From the NCBI RefSeq assembly GCF_001310955.1, contig NZ_BAZX01000005.1, forward strand, positions 1-64,000: a DNA stretch of 64,000 nucleotides, given 5' to 3'. Numbering within the stretch: the first letter of the stretch is position 1; each line of letters begins with the position of its first letter. Both the position numbers and the translations under genes were made by a program. Under the pieces are notes generated by a model. That model ran no database searches. It was not told the origin of the DNA and worked only from the letters and a program-made list of their open reading frames with translations. This DNA is from Marinifilum fragile JCM 15579. GTDB lineage: Bacteria > Bacteroidota > Bacteroidia > Bacteroidales > Marinifilaceae. Below, one piece after another: positions 35,133 through 45,213 of the stretch.

Positions 35133-36056
35133 ATGAGAAAAGTATATACCATTGGAGATTGTGTTTTGGATCTGTTTTTTGAAGATGATAAACCTATAGA
35201 GGCAAGACCTGGAGGTTCATTTTTAAATTCATCGGTTAGCTTAGGACGATTGGGTATTGATGTATCCTTAATTAGTGAATTGGGAGAGGATCGTGTAGGA
35301 ATGCAGATTATCAAGTTTCTTAAGCAAAATGACGTTGATACTCAGAAGATATCGCGTTTTAATGATACAAACTCAAATTTGGCCTTGGCTTTTCTAGATG
35401 ATCAACGAAATGCAGACTATGCTTTTTATAAAACCCGGGCAGGAAAGAAATCCTGTATTGAGTTCCCTGATGACGTAAAAAAGGATGATGTAATACTTTT
35501 TGGTTCTTTTTTGGCAATAAAGCAAGAGCTAAGATTTGAGTTGGTAAAGTTTTTAAAATCCTGTAAAGAGAAAGGTGTTATAATTATTTACGATCCTAAT
35601 TTTAGAGCGCAGCACCTGCCTTTGTTGGAAGACGTGCTTCCATACATTAAGGAAAATATGGAATTAGCCGATATTGTAAAGGCTTCGAACGAAGATTTTG
35701 AGTTGATTGGTGGAGTAAAATCGGTAAAGGAGGCAAAGGATTGGCTGAAGAGTTTTTCAACAGCTTTGTTGATTTATACGGCAAATAAAAATGGAGTATT
35801 TGTATATACAGACAAATTGCATTCATTTTCGGTACCGCAGATAAAACCCGTAAGTACGGTAGGAGCGGGAGATACCTTTAATGCTTCCATAGCTTACACT
35901 ATTGTTACTGCCAATATTGGCAAAAAGGATATTGTGTTTCTAGGAAAAGAACAAATACAGGAAATGGTAGAGTTTGCTGTTTGCTGTTCTCAACATGTAT
36001 GCATGAGCTATGATAATTTTGTTTCGCTTGAGTTTGCTCATAAAATCAAGAAATAA
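35133..36056 (+). CDS. PfkB-family carbohydrate kinase (fructokinase-like)
   Basis: The start is taken at ATG 35133 (MRKVYTIGDCVLDLFFED), because the family N-terminus begins there; the ORF opens 48 bp earlier. Signatures of PfkB kinases are clear: ARPGGSFLNSSVSLGRLGID, ISELGEDRVGMQI, DPNFRAQHLP and the catalytic STVGAGDTFNASIAY. Length (307 aa) is typical. It would phosphorylate a sugar such as fructose or ribose with ATP; the substrate cannot be told. It is divergent from the carboxykinase-like gene and has no sugar transporter nearby. A terminator at 36060 follows. Confidence 0.88.
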   Translation: MRKVYTIGDCVLDLFFEDDKPIEARPGGSFLNSSVSLGRLGIDVSLISELGEDRVGMQIIKFLKQNDVDTQKISRFNDTNSNLALAFLDDQRNADYAFYKTRAGKKSCIEFPDDVKKDDVILFGSFLAIKQELRFELVKFLKSCKEKGVIIIYDPNFRAQHLPLLEDVLPYIKENMELADIVKASNEDFELIGGVKSVKEAKDWLKSFSTALLIYTANKNGVFVYTDKLHSFSVPQIKPVSTVGAGDTFNASIAYTIVTANIGKKDIVFLGKEQIQEMVEFAVCCSQHVCMSYDNFVSLEFAHKIKK

Positions 36057-36059
36057 AAA

Positions 36060-36088
36060 CACCCTTCCTGGACTGGGAAGGGTGAATT
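36060..36088. terminator. Terminator between the PfkB and pdxH genes
   Basis: CACCCTTCC and GGAAGGGTG form a 9-bp stem with a 7-nt loop. On the minus strand it is followed by TTTTTATTT, so it mainly serves the minus-strand pdxH transcript; it also lies 3 bp after the PfkB stop. Confidence 0.7.
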
Positions 36089-36238
36089 AACTACATACAA
36101 TTTACTGAGTGAGAAGAATACTTTTAGCCAATTCATCTCATAACTATATTCTTGAGATAAGTAAAAGGTAACCCTGGGAAATTCGCTTTTCTTGGTTTAT
36201 TATATCAACGTATAAATAATGGTGACGAAGATTACTTT

Positions 36239-36883
36239 TTAAGGGGCAAGTCTTCGATGAATCCACGAGTTTTTCTCAATTTTGTATTCAATTCTGTCAT
36301 TTAATCGATTTTTTCTTCCTTGCCAGAATTCAAATAAATCAGGAACCAATTTGTATCCTCCCCAGAAATCTGGCCTTGCGAAATTTTCTCCATGTTTTTC
36401 AATAAATTCCATAACCATCTTATCCAATTCGTCACGGTTAGCAATTACTTTACTTTGTGGAGATATAGCAGCAGCAGTTCTGCTACCCACTGGTCTTTCG
36501 TTAAAATAAGTGTCAGATTTTTTAGCGTTTAGCATTTCAATTTTCCCCTCAATTCTAATCTGGCGCTCTAATTCAGGCCAAAAGAAAACCAAGCTTGCAA
36601 AAGGGTTGTTCTCAAGTTCTTTGCCTTTTTTGCTATTGTAGTTTGTAAAAAAGCAAAATCCATTTTCATCAAATTCTTTCAATAATAATATTCTTGATGA
36701 TGGTCTGCCATTACTCGATACTGTGGACAAACACATTGCATTAACATCAGGTAGGTTCTGTTCTACCGCTTCAGAAAACCAAATTTTAAACTGTTCGAAT
36801 GGATTCGAATTGATATCTGATTCTAGCAATTCTTTTTTTCCATATTCATGCCTAATGCGTTTAAATTCTTCTTTCATTGTCAT
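36239..36883 (-). CDS. pdxH: Pyridoxamine 5'-phosphate oxidase
   Basis: The start is placed at 36883 (MTMKEEFKRIRHEYGK), since the longer ORF to 36913 overlaps the upstream gene. Motifs of PdxH are present: NPFEQFKIWFSEAVE, PDVNAMCLSTVSSNGRPSSR, FFTNYNSKKGKELENNP, the FMN-binding FFWPELERQIRIEG, FNERPVGSRTAAAISPQS, and the C-terminal GGYKLVPDLFEFWQGRKNRL and RRLAP. The enzyme oxidises pyridoxamine or pyridoxine phosphate to PLP with FMN and oxygen, the final step of vitamin B6 salvage. It implies some oxygen exposure. It starts 11 bp after the upstream stop, probably co-transcribed. Confidence 0.96.
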   Translation of the reverse strand: MTMKEEFKRIRHEYGKKELLESDINSNPFEQFKIWFSEAVEQNLPDVNAMCLSTVSSNGRPSSRILLLKEFDENGFCFFTNYNSKKGKELENNPFASLVFFWPELERQIRIEGKIEMLNAKKSDTYFNERPVGSRTAAAISPQSKVIANRDELDKMVMEFIEKHGENFARPDFWGGYKLVPDLFEFWQGRKNRLNDRIEYKIEKNSWIHRRLAP

Positions 36884-36893
36884 AATCCCGATC

Positions 36894-37292
36894 TTAGTTA
36901 TTGGTTGGGTCAAGCAAGATATTTGGTTCTATTGTCAGTCCTGTGTAATTAATATAATACTGACCATCTTTTTCAGGGAATTGCATTCCTGATTCATCTT
37001 TAGCATCAGCATTTGCTACACCAACGTGAGCAAATAGAATCTTAGCTTTGTGTTTATCTGCATGCTTAATAATTTCTTCGGCAGCAACTGAAGTTAGAGA
37101 TCCAACATCAGGATATGTGCTAGTCTTTACTACAATAAAATGCATTTCATCGTCTTTTCTTGCTAGAATTTGAGGATTCTTGTCAAATTCAATATTTACA
37201 GATAGGATTTCAAACTCATTTTTGATGTGCTTGTAAACCCACTTGATTCCCAATTCATGAAGTTCTTCACCTGTCAACCTTCTCTTACTCAT
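36894..37292 (-). CDS. Hypothetical protein (possible nuclease-like fold), 132 aa
   Basis: I do not recognise a named family. The protein is soluble and mixed alpha/beta: helix ELHELGIKWVYKHIKNEFE, strands FEILSVNIEF and MHFIVVKTSTYPD, and helix TSVAAEEIIKHADKHKAKIL. The order helix, strand, helix with an acidic-Lys strand resembles restriction-endonuclease-like (YraN-like) folds, but the catalytic signature is not evident, so no activity is claimed. It directly precedes pdxH on the same strand, 11 bp apart, and probably shares its transcript. Confidence 0.65.
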   Translation of the reverse strand: MSKRRLTGEELHELGIKWVYKHIKNEFEILSVNIEFDKNPQILARKDDEMHFIVVKTSTYPDVGSLTSVAAEEIIKHADKHKAKILFAHVGVANADAKDESGMQFPEKDGQYYINYTGLTIEPNILLDPTNN

Positions 37293-37440
37293 ATTTCGAT
37301 TTGTTCTTTACTGCGAATATCCTCTTTAATTAAAACAAATCCAAATAGTTTTCTTAAAGTAAAAAGTTTATAAGACATACTCTAGTCAATATAAATATGA
37401 TTATTTTGGAGTTATTTATTAAAAGGATCGGTTTTATAAT

Positions 37441-39366
37441 ATGTCTGATGTGTATAGAAAATTTTGTTTTACTGTTCTAATTGTTTTCTTGGGTTTTAAT
37501 TGCGATTTGAAAGCGCAGGTTGAACTCAAATCTAGTTATGAGTTACTTGACGAGAGTCAAGAGAAAGATGCTCTTATTGAATACTGGAAAACTACAATCA
37601 CTTTTGAAAGGTCTAAAAGTGGGGGGATGCCGGTTGTGAAAGAGACCGATTTGTGTCGTATTGTTCCTTTGCAAAATAACTTGGTAATGAGACACTATTT
37701 TGTTAGTTCTCATAAGCAAATCACAGATTACAAATTCTATGCTGGTGGCTCAGGACGAAAAAGCATAAAGCCAGTGATAGGAGATAGTAATACACCAGGG
37801 ATTTTTCAGAGCGATAGCAAATATTATTACTTCTCAAGAAATATCAAACCAAGTGACCAGTATGGGAAATTTGAAGTGAAAAGTATTACCGACGACTTAC
37901 GTTTTTATACCAGAGCCTACATGTCAGATATGAAATTGTTCACGGCGAATAGAGAAATTGAAGTATTGGTTCCTGCCTGGTTGGATATAAAAGTGAAATT
38001 GTATAATTCTGATCATGTAGATCTAACATGTGAAGTAGATTCACTACCTGATGGAGATGTTCTTTATCGTTATACTGGCAGAAACTTAAACGCTCCTTTC
38101 CAATCTGATTATTTTCCAGGTTATGCAAATGTGCATCCGCATCTTCTGTTTTTATACAATCGGTATAGAACAGTGGATGGAGAGTGGAAGCCTATTTTGA
38201 AAAATGTAGACCAGTTGTATAAATGGTATAAGGAAATGAGAGGGCCAGAGCAATACGATTTGGAAAAGTTTAAAGCGATTAGCTCGGATGTGGTTTCTGG
38301 AGCTTCTAATCAACTTGATAGTATCAAAAAGGTTTTTTACTGGGTTCAGGATAAGATAAGATACATTGCTTTTGAACAAGGAATAGATGGTTTTTGTCCG
38401 CAAAATGCCTTATCCGTTTATGAGAACAAATATGGCGATTGCAAAGGGATGTCGAATTTGTTGAAAGCCATGCTTACTAGCCTTGGATATGATGCGCGCC
38501 TGGCATGGTTAGGCACCCAGGATTTGCCCTATACATATAAAGAGCCTTCCATTGCAGTTGATAACCATATGATTTGTGTGCTTTATCAGGGTAAAAGAAA
38601 ATATTATCTGGATGCCACTGAAAAGTATTTGAAGTTGGGTGAAACGGCCAGCAGGATTAATGGCAAGGAAATTCTCATAGAAAATGGAAACTCTTTTGTA
38701 ATTGATACGGTGAGAAGGAGTGCAGAGGATATTTCCAGCGAAACATACCACTATCAACTAAAATTGAAGGGAAATAATTTGAGTGGTAAGCTGAAATTTC
38801 AGCTGCAAGGGGAAGCAAAAAGGCATTTCTATATGAGTTTATCACAATTATCAAGATCGGAGCAGGAGAAGAATATTAGTGAACTAATGTGCAAGGAAGA
38901 TAATTTACTTTTGGATTCCCTTAGTGCATTGCCCGCGACTTTTGACAGAGATTCAAATTTGAGTTTAACAGGAATCATGTTAAAAAACAATGCTTTAAGA
39001 CAAATTGCAGATGAGCGATATATTGGAATTGCCAATTTAATGCCTGAAATCAATTTTGATAAAGATACTTCTAAAAGCAGGCATATAAGGTTTTCTCAAG
39101 TCATAAACCAATTGAATGAGACGACCTTGGAAATTCCGGAATCTATGGAGTTGTGCTATTTACCAAAGCCATTAGTTTTTGAATTTGACGATGCTTTTTA
39201 CAGGATGGAATATTTGTTGGATGGCAATTTGGTAAAATTTAAATCGCATTTGTATATTCCTTATAAAATCTACAAACAGGAACAAATAAAAGACCTTGCA
39301 AAATTGTTCGATTACCAGCATAAATCAAGAAAGCAGAAAATTATCTTGAAGGAAAAAAATAGATGA
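37441..39366 (+). CDS. DUF3857 / transglutaminase-like secreted protein
   Basis: This 641-aa protein has a signal peptide (MSDVYRKFCFTVLIVFLGFNCDLKAQ). An N-terminal DUF3857 domain covers about residues 50-240. It is followed by a transglutaminase-like core with a Cys-His-Asp triad visible in NKYGDCKGMSNLLKAMLTSL, VDNHMICVLY and KYYLDATEKYL. The C-terminal third is beta-rich. Such proteins are exported in Bacteroidota, and their substrate (peptide cross-link or cleavage) is unknown. It is followed by a related larger gene at 39471, likely a duplicated pair in one transcript. Confidence 0.85.
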   Translation: MSDVYRKFCFTVLIVFLGFNCDLKAQVELKSSYELLDESQEKDALIEYWKTTITFERSKSGGMPVVKETDLCRIVPLQNNLVMRHYFVSSHKQITDYKFYAGGSGRKSIKPVIGDSNTPGIFQSDSKYYYFSRNIKPSDQYGKFEVKSITDDLRFYTRAYMSDMKLFTANREIEVLVPAWLDIKVKLYNSDHVDLTCEVDSLPDGDVLYRYTGRNLNAPFQSDYFPGYANVHPHLLFLYNRYRTVDGEWKPILKNVDQLYKWYKEMRGPEQYDLEKFKAISSDVVSGASNQLDSIKKVFYWVQDKIRYIAFEQGIDGFCPQNALSVYENKYGDCKGMSNLLKAMLTSLGYDARLAWLGTQDLPYTYKEPSIAVDNHMICVLYQGKRKYYLDATEKYLKLGETASRINGKEILIENGNSFVIDTVRRSAEDISSETYHYQLKLKGNNLSGKLKFQLQGEAKRHFYMSLSQLSRSEQEKNISELMCKEDNLLLDSLSALPATFDRDSNLSLTGIMLKNNALRQIADERYIGIANLMPEINFDKDTSKSRHIRFSQVINQLNETTLEIPESMELCYLPKPLVFEFDDAFYRMEYLLDGNLVKFKSHLYIPYKIYKQEQIKDLAKLFDYQHKSRKQKIILKEKNR

Positions 39367-39470
39367 AGCGAACATGATTAAATAATTATAAAATTCATGA
39401 GGGAATACTTGTTTATCTATTGTAAATTAGATGTTAATATGGCATTAGAATGAAAAAATAAATAGATAAA

Positions 39471-41678
39471 ATGAAGAATATCATACTATTTGGATTAGCA
39501 TTAATTTCGATGCTTGGAATGTCATACGGACAAACCGACTCGTTGCGTGCGGAACAATTAAGAAATCAATTCTGGGAGAACAGATCGGAGCAGTGGACGA
39601 AAATCGACATCCCTGAAAAATGGAAGGATGAATCAGCCGTTATTCTGAACAAGGAAACCTACTACTGGGTGAAGAAAATACCTCTTTTATCGTTTTTGGA
39701 AGAGCAGTATCATACCCACAAAAGAATAAAAGTAATAGATGATAAGGCCATTAAAAGTTATTCTGAGTTTTCATTTGCTGAGAGTCAAAAATACTACAGC
39801 CTCTTCTGGGGATCTTCCAATCTTCATTACTATTATGGTATTAAGGTGATTAAAGCTGACGGGAGTGAGCAAATAGTGGGAGAGTCTGATAAGATTCATA
39901 CGGAGGTAAAGCACCGAAATAGGAAGGTGGGCTATCAAAAAATAGCCATACCTAATCTGGAAAAGGGCGATGTGATTGACTATTATTACTGTATGGAAAG
40001 AAGGTTTTCAATGGATCAATTCTATATGTTTGATCCGGTACGATATTTTCTAAATGATAATCATCCCATTGTAAGGCAAGAGTTAACATTGGAAATCGCT
40101 CGGAAATGCTACCTGAATTGCAGATCGGTTAATGATGCTCCTTTGATGAAAGAAATAGATACGGATGTATCAAAGGCAGTTAAATATCATTTGATTGATG
40201 AAGAGAGAGAGAAGTTTGAGAATGAAATTTTGGCTTTTCCTTATTCTGAGCTTCCATGCATAAAATTTCAAGCTTTTTTCCCTGGTGGGGCTTTTGCATA
40301 CCCAGTGTCATATGCTGACTTTTTAGGTGAGAGATTAAAAATGAAAAATACTGCCTATCCTCAAGGCTTGGCAAAACTGGCAAAATCTGTAAATACGGCT
40401 GGAGCTGGTACTTTTTATCCTGTATTGAAGAAATATATTATCTCAAAGTATGGAAAAGAAAGACCTGAGAATGTAGAAAAACTTGTTCATGATATCTATT
40501 TCTTTTTACGTGAGTATTGGTGTCAGCAGCAGTTTTTTGTGAAGAATCAGAGAACTAATTATTACAATTGGTTTACGATGTATAGTACAGTTGGTGGTAT
40601 TAGTAGAATTTTAAAAATGTATGAGATAAAACACGACTTGCTGTACATTATGCCCAAGTATATTGGAGAATTGGATGATTTACTTTTTCTGGATGAGTTG
40701 AATTTAGGTTTACATGTGAAGGGAGAGGAGCACCCTATCCTAATTACAAAGATAAATCCGTACAGCCTGCCATCAGAAATACCTGACTTGCTAAGTGAGA
40801 TAAAAGCATATGCAGTGCCATCCATAGGGGAAAATCCAGTTGTGTCAATATATACTTTTCCAGAATTAAAGAGTGAGAATGAAGAAAATATTGTATCTAA
40901 ACTAAAATTCGATCCGGAAAATGAAACTTTAATAATTGAGTCGGAATTTACAATTACTGGTTCTTCGAAATTAGAATGGGATACACTGGTGATGACCAAT
41001 AAGGTATTTTTCGATGAGTTTAAAACTGATCAGTATGGTAAATTTATTAACGATAGGGATAAGAGAAGAAAACCAGAACAATTAAGGGCTTTTAATGAAA
41101 AGCTGGGAGTAAGGTTTGCTGATGAACAGAAGAAGAGAACAGAAAGTCTTGAAAAATATTTACAAGAATTTTATGGAATTCAAAACTGTAATGTGGTTGA
41201 TTTCAAGTTGATTTCATCGGGGCGTTGGACTGACTCTTCATCGCTTAATTTTAAGGTTATCTGGGAGAGCTCTTCCTATGTTTCCCAGTTTGGAGAAAGA
41301 AGTTTGTTGAGTGTAGGCAGATTCATGAAAAAAACACTGGGGGAAGAATTTTTACAAAAGGATCGTATGCTCGATATCCATTTCAAAAATAAGGAGGTGA
41401 TGTCGTATGAGCTTGAACTAGAGTTACCCGAAGGTTTTGATGCGAAAGGAATCAAGGAACTGCAAGACAATTGGGAGGATGATTATTTTTATATCAAGTC
41501 AAATAGTGAGAAACAGGCCAATAAGGTGATTATCCAATTTGAAGTAGGTATCAAAAATAGTCATTTGCCTGTGGAAGAATGGGATAAAGTTCGCAACTTT
41601 TTTGCAAAGATCTCAAATCTGTGCGAAAAGCAAATCGTCATTCAACAAAGGCAGGATAATATAGTTACCCAAGAATAA
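39471..41678 (+). CDS. DUF3857-like protein without an evident transglutaminase triad
   Basis: This 735-aa exported protein (signal MKNIILFGLALISMLGMSYG) is related in layout to the preceding gene: an N-terminal DUF3857-like region with LEKGDVIDYYYCMERRFSMD and a middle domain in the transglutaminase position. The catalytic CKG motif is not seen; the equivalent region reads NYYNWFTMYSTVGGISRILK, followed by HDLLYIMPKYIG. It is therefore probably a non-catalytic partner. It has the same strand and a 104-bp gap to the active-looking paralogue. Terminator at 41683. Confidence 0.8.
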   Translation: MKNIILFGLALISMLGMSYGQTDSLRAEQLRNQFWENRSEQWTKIDIPEKWKDESAVILNKETYYWVKKIPLLSFLEEQYHTHKRIKVIDDKAIKSYSEFSFAESQKYYSLFWGSSNLHYYYGIKVIKADGSEQIVGESDKIHTEVKHRNRKVGYQKIAIPNLEKGDVIDYYYCMERRFSMDQFYMFDPVRYFLNDNHPIVRQELTLEIARKCYLNCRSVNDAPLMKEIDTDVSKAVKYHLIDEEREKFENEILAFPYSELPCIKFQAFFPGGAFAYPVSYADFLGERLKMKNTAYPQGLAKLAKSVNTAGAGTFYPVLKKYIISKYGKERPENVEKLVHDIYFFLREYWCQQQFFVKNQRTNYYNWFTMYSTVGGISRILKMYEIKHDLLYIMPKYIGELDDLLFLDELNLGLHVKGEEHPILITKINPYSLPSEIPDLLSEIKAYAVPSIGENPVVSIYTFPELKSENEENIVSKLKFDPENETLIIESEFTITGSSKLEWDTLVMTNKVFFDEFKTDQYGKFINDRDKRRKPEQLRAFNEKLGVRFADEQKKRTESLEKYLQEFYGIQNCNVVDFKLISSGRWTDSSSLNFKVIWESSSYVSQFGERSLLSVGRFMKKTLGEEFLQKDRMLDIHFKNKEVMSYELELELPEGFDAKGIKELQDNWEDDYFYIKSNSEKQANKVIIQFEVGIKNSHLPVEEWDKVRNFFAKISNLCEKQIVIQQRQDNIVTQE

Positions 41679-41682
41679 GAAA

Positions 41683-41716
41683 ACAGAGCCAACGCAATTG
41701 TTGGCTCTGTTAGTTT
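41683..41716 (+). terminator. Intrinsic terminator
   Basis: AACAGAGCCAAC and GTTGGCTCTGTT form a perfect 12-bp stem with a 6-nt loop; a short T-rich stretch follows. It closes the DUF3857 pair and also faces the convergent cytochrome gene. Confidence 0.75.
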
Positions 41717-41757
41717 TAGTCTATTTTGTAATTACAGGACAATATTAGATATTTTTT

Positions 41758-43263
41758 TTAAGGATATAAATAAGCATGACATTCAGTGCAATTGTAATCC
41801 TTCCAGTCAGTTCCAATATCAACCGGATGTTTAAATTCCAAACTTTTTCCAGAAATAGCAAACTGTAATGAATCTACTTTTCCTTGTGAAGTTATGGTAT
41901 GACAGAGATTACAATCTTTTGAAATGATGCGTCCTTCTTCTGTTGCATGCATGTTATCGTGACAACGAAAGCATCCTTGCGATTCCATGTGGCTTTTATG
42001 ATCAGGGTAAACATCCCAGCGCACTTTCATGGCAGGAAAATTATTCTTGTGATAAGCCATTTTAATTCCCTCAATAGCTTGACTAATATCTTCTTTAAAA
42101 GTGGAAGAAAGTTTAGGGTATTTTTCCTTATAGAAATCTAAGACTGTCTGTTCTATAATCAGATTGGCACTATCTTTCGTACTGTAAGGTGATTTTAAAG
42201 CTTCCATTGCAGCCATTTTTATGAAAGGAATTTTATTATTGATACTGCCATCGGCTAAAGCTATATCGATAAAATCAGGAGGAGATAGATATACGTGTGA
42301 CGGGCGGTTGTGGCAATCCATGCAATCCATAGTATGAAGTTTTGCATCGGCATAAAATGCAGAGTCTGGTTCCATCATTTGGTCTTTGTAGATGTGCTCT
42401 TCTCCTGTTTTTAAGTTGGTATACTTCACCCATTGTATGAACTCATTTTTCTCATCAGTTGTCATGAATTCTATTTTGATATTAGGGTTGATATGCCAGT
42501 GAATTCCTTCAGAAAGCTGTTGAGTATGGTGATCAGGACCTGTTTTCATTAGAAGCTGAATGTTCCATTCAGTATTCAGACTGTCGGCAAGGAAATTTCG
42601 TTGTTTTTTAAAGCGTTTAGGGTAGAATTTTTCCGGCCAGTGACAGTGTTCACAGGTTTCCTGGGCAGGTCGTAAGTTGGCAATTGGTGTGGGAACGGGA
42701 CGTGGAAAATTGTCAGAGATAACGGCATAAACCTGGTACAATCCACTTAGTTTTGAACGAACAAACCAATCAGCTCCTTCTCCTACATGGCATTCAACAC
42801 AGGCAACTCTGGCATGTGCAGACTGCTGGTAAGTTACATATTCCGGTTCCATAACTTCGTGACAAAGCGTGCCGCAAAATGCTACAGATTCGCTGTAAAC
42901 AAAGGCTTCGTAGCTACCAATGGATGAAAGAAAAAGAAAAATAAAGCTGATGATGACAAAAAGCGAAAATGCATTTCGATGTTTCTGATCGTTTAAATCA
43001 ACTCTGGGCCATCTTTGTGTTCCTGTAATAAATTCTAGCTTGCTGCGTTTGCGAATTTGCATTATCATACCGATTGGAATCAATATCATTCCAATAACCA
43101 TGATAACTGGAAGCACTATATAAATGATTAACCCCATATAGGAACTTCCCTGATCGAAGATTACAGAGATTACAAAAAAGAATACGATAAGAAAAAAGGC
43201 AATTGTCGCAATACTTGCTCCCAGAACCGAGGTCCAATTGTAAAAAGATTTAGGTAGTTTCAT
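41758..43263 (-). CDS. NapC/NirT-family multihaem cytochrome c with TM anchor
   Basis: This 501-aa protein has about three N-terminal TM helices (ASIATIAFFLIVFFFVISVIF onward). Six CxxCH haem motifs follow (CVECH, CEHCH, CMDCH, CFRCH, CNLCH, CTECH), plus one CX3CH (CGTLCHEVMEPEY), as in the NapC/NirT type that often has CGTxCH at haem 1. SAHARVACVECHVGEGA is a strong family signature. It would pass electrons from menaquinol or the NrfD complex to periplasmic acceptors. It lies last in a minus-strand cluster with NrfC-, NrfD- and cytochrome-like genes. Confidence 0.9.
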   Translation of the reverse strand: MKLPKSFYNWTSVLGASIATIAFFLIVFFFVISVIFDQGSSYMGLIIYIVLPVIMVIGMILIPIGMIMQIRKRSKLEFITGTQRWPRVDLNDQKHRNAFSLFVIISFIFLFLSSIGSYEAFVYSESVAFCGTLCHEVMEPEYVTYQQSAHARVACVECHVGEGADWFVRSKLSGLYQVYAVISDNFPRPVPTPIANLRPAQETCEHCHWPEKFYPKRFKKQRNFLADSLNTEWNIQLLMKTGPDHHTQQLSEGIHWHINPNIKIEFMTTDEKNEFIQWVKYTNLKTGEEHIYKDQMMEPDSAFYADAKLHTMDCMDCHNRPSHVYLSPPDFIDIALADGSINNKIPFIKMAAMEALKSPYSTKDSANLIIEQTVLDFYKEKYPKLSSTFKEDISQAIEGIKMAYHKNNFPAMKVRWDVYPDHKSHMESQGCFRCHDNMHATEEGRIISKDCNLCHTITSQGKVDSLQFAISGKSLEFKHPVDIGTDWKDYNCTECHAYLYP

Positions 43264-43394
43264 TTTGAAGAGATTAGTTTACTGTAATTTATTTAAATCC
43301 GTGAGATTATGCAATTTATAGGGCTAGTTTAAATTTAATATTGGTAAAAATAAGCCGCTATAAGGAAGATGAACTCCATGGTACTTAAATTCAT

Positions 43395-45089
43395 TTAAGA
43401 TGCTTTGTTTCCATCTTTTGGACTGTTTTCGGAACTGTCTTTGTGTTTTTTGATTCTCTTGGTATAGTACAGTGAAACTCCTAAAGAAATACTTGCCAAG
43501 AAGAAAAAGGCGATTACCCGATACCCCAGCTCCAAATGCGCCAGATCAACGAATAAAAGATATACAACGGTTATAAATAGAGTGCAGATTGCCAACCATC
43601 GGTATTTGAAGTTTTTAAGTAATATGCTTGTCAAAAAGAACAATCCTGCAGTAGCTGTCCAGCAAAGAGTGGTGTATTCCTGTGGGATAGCATGGTATAG
43701 ACCGTAAAGCATCATTGTTAAGAGTGCTCCCAGGTACATGTTACGCATAAGATCTGTTCGTAAACTTAGACGTTCCTTCTTCCAATTGAGGATGCGAGCG
43801 GAACCAAATGAAACTATTGCAAAGGTAAAGCTGATCATTCCGGTAGGATTTTTATAAGCTAAATAACTTATAAGAATTCCCAGGAATAATATTGTATTAA
43901 CAATGGTAATTAATCTGGATTTAAACCAAAGTGCTATCGAAACCACCAGTAAACTTTGAAGAGCAAGCCATAAAAAAGTATTGGGGAGTTGAGAATAACC
44001 ATAAACGGAGACACTTAATGCCATGAAACCAAAACAAGCATAGAAGGACATTTCAAATTGACTACTCTCCATGGATTTCAGGATAACAGAAAAGATTAGA
44101 GATAGGAGTGCGAGTATTCCAAAAATTCCAATATAATTATCCTGATAAAAGAAGATTACATTCATTACCAGCATAACAGTGAAGCATATTCCATTCCAGA
44201 TCAGAAGAAGAAGAAAAAGATTGTCTGAGATGGATAGTTTTCTTCTTAGTGGAGCAATTAATGAATAGACTCCAAAATAGCACAATAAATAAAGGAGATT
44301 AAACCCATGACTGCTTATCTGTCTTATAGAATGTTCCATTATTGGATTCCCCAATAAAAATGACAAATGGGAAAAATAAACCAGGAATAGAAAGAATAAA
44401 AAAATGTGCCACCAGGAATATCGAAGTAGAAAAAATAATGTGATACACGAAGTAAAAAGCAGTAAAGAGAACTGTAGCTGCAATGACTCAGAGAAGACTG
44501 CAGTTAAAAGACATAGAAGTATGCCCATACCACCGTAAAGTTTTGACTGTTTTTTTACGGCAAGGTAAATCTGAATTCCTGATATAATCAGAAGTAGTGA
44601 GATAACAATCCAAGACTGTGAGATAACTGGTTGGGGAGTAAAAAAATGCAATAATAAACTTACATAGTACAGAAGCAGGTGTGCACTAAGCTGAAGCATG
44701 AAAGACAAATGAGAGAAGTTCTTTCTGAGCACATGAGATAAGGCGAACACACACAGAACAGAAAAATATCCAATTAGGCTTGAAACAATAGGATGACCTA
44801 TGTCTTTTGAATAGTTCATTAAAAAGATAATCCCTATTAAAAGAACAATACTTCCCAACCAGGCCAAGCCAAATTCCCCAACCTTGAATTCAATACCATT
44901 CTCAGTTTGTTCAATTCCTGAGGGAGATGCTTTTTTCTCGGGAAAATCAGGTGAAGAAGATAATACTCCTTTCCTAAACTGTAAGTTTCCCAGGTATTCT
45001 TCAATTCTTGAAATCCGTTGTTCTAACAATTGTATTCTCTTTAGCAATGAATCATTGTCAGAACGATTAGTTTGATTCGATTGAGTCAT
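43395..45089 (-). CDS. DUF2339 polytopic membrane protein
   Basis: This 564-aa protein starts with a coiled coil (LLKRIQLLEQRISRIEEYL), a linker, and then about 16 or more TM helices, matching DUF2339 (KVGEFGLAWLGSIVLLIGII, the conserved entry to the membrane domain). Function is unknown in this family. It lies between the mono-haem cytochrome and the NapC-like gene on the same strand, with gaps of about 125-130 bp, so membership in the respiratory operon is possible but not certain. Confidence 0.8.
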   Translation of the reverse strand: MTQSNQTNRSDNDSLLKRIQLLEQRISRIEEYLGNLQFRKGVLSSSPDFPEKKASPSGIEQTENGIEFKVGEFGLAWLGSIVLLIGIIFLMNYSKDIGHPIVSSLIGYFSVLCVFALSHVLRKNFSHLSFMLQLSAHLLLYYVSLLLHFFTPQPVISQSWIVISLLLIISGIQIYLAVKKQSKLYGGMGILLCLLTAVFSESLQLQFSLLLFTSCITLFFLLRYSWWHIFLFFLFLVYFSHLSFLLGNPIMEHSIRQISSHGFNLLYLLCYFGVYSLIAPLRRKLSISDNLFLLLLIWNGICFTVMLVMNVIFFYQDNYIGIFGILALLSLIFSVILKSMESSQFEMSFYACFGFMALSVSVYGYSQLPNTFLWLALQSLLVVSIALWFKSRLITIVNTILFLGILISYLAYKNPTGMISFTFAIVSFGSARILNWKKERLSLRTDLMRNMYLGALLTMMLYGLYHAIPQEYTTLCWTATAGLFFLTSILLKNFKYRWLAICTLFITVVYLLFVDLAHLELGYRVIAFFFLASISLGVSLYYTKRIKKHKDSSENSPKDGNKAS

Positions 45090-45213
45090 AATTCGATCCC
45101 TCTAAGCTTGAATGTAATTCTATATTATCTGCTTTGGCAAAGTAGGATGATAAGTTGATGTGTTACGCCTGTTATATGTTATATCATTGCTTTAGGAATG
45201 AAGAAAAAGTTCC

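Noticed and set aside
36894-37292. YraN (UPF0102) family nuclease
   Set aside because: The usual GEIDL and VEVK motifs are not visible; only the general fold order is suggestive.
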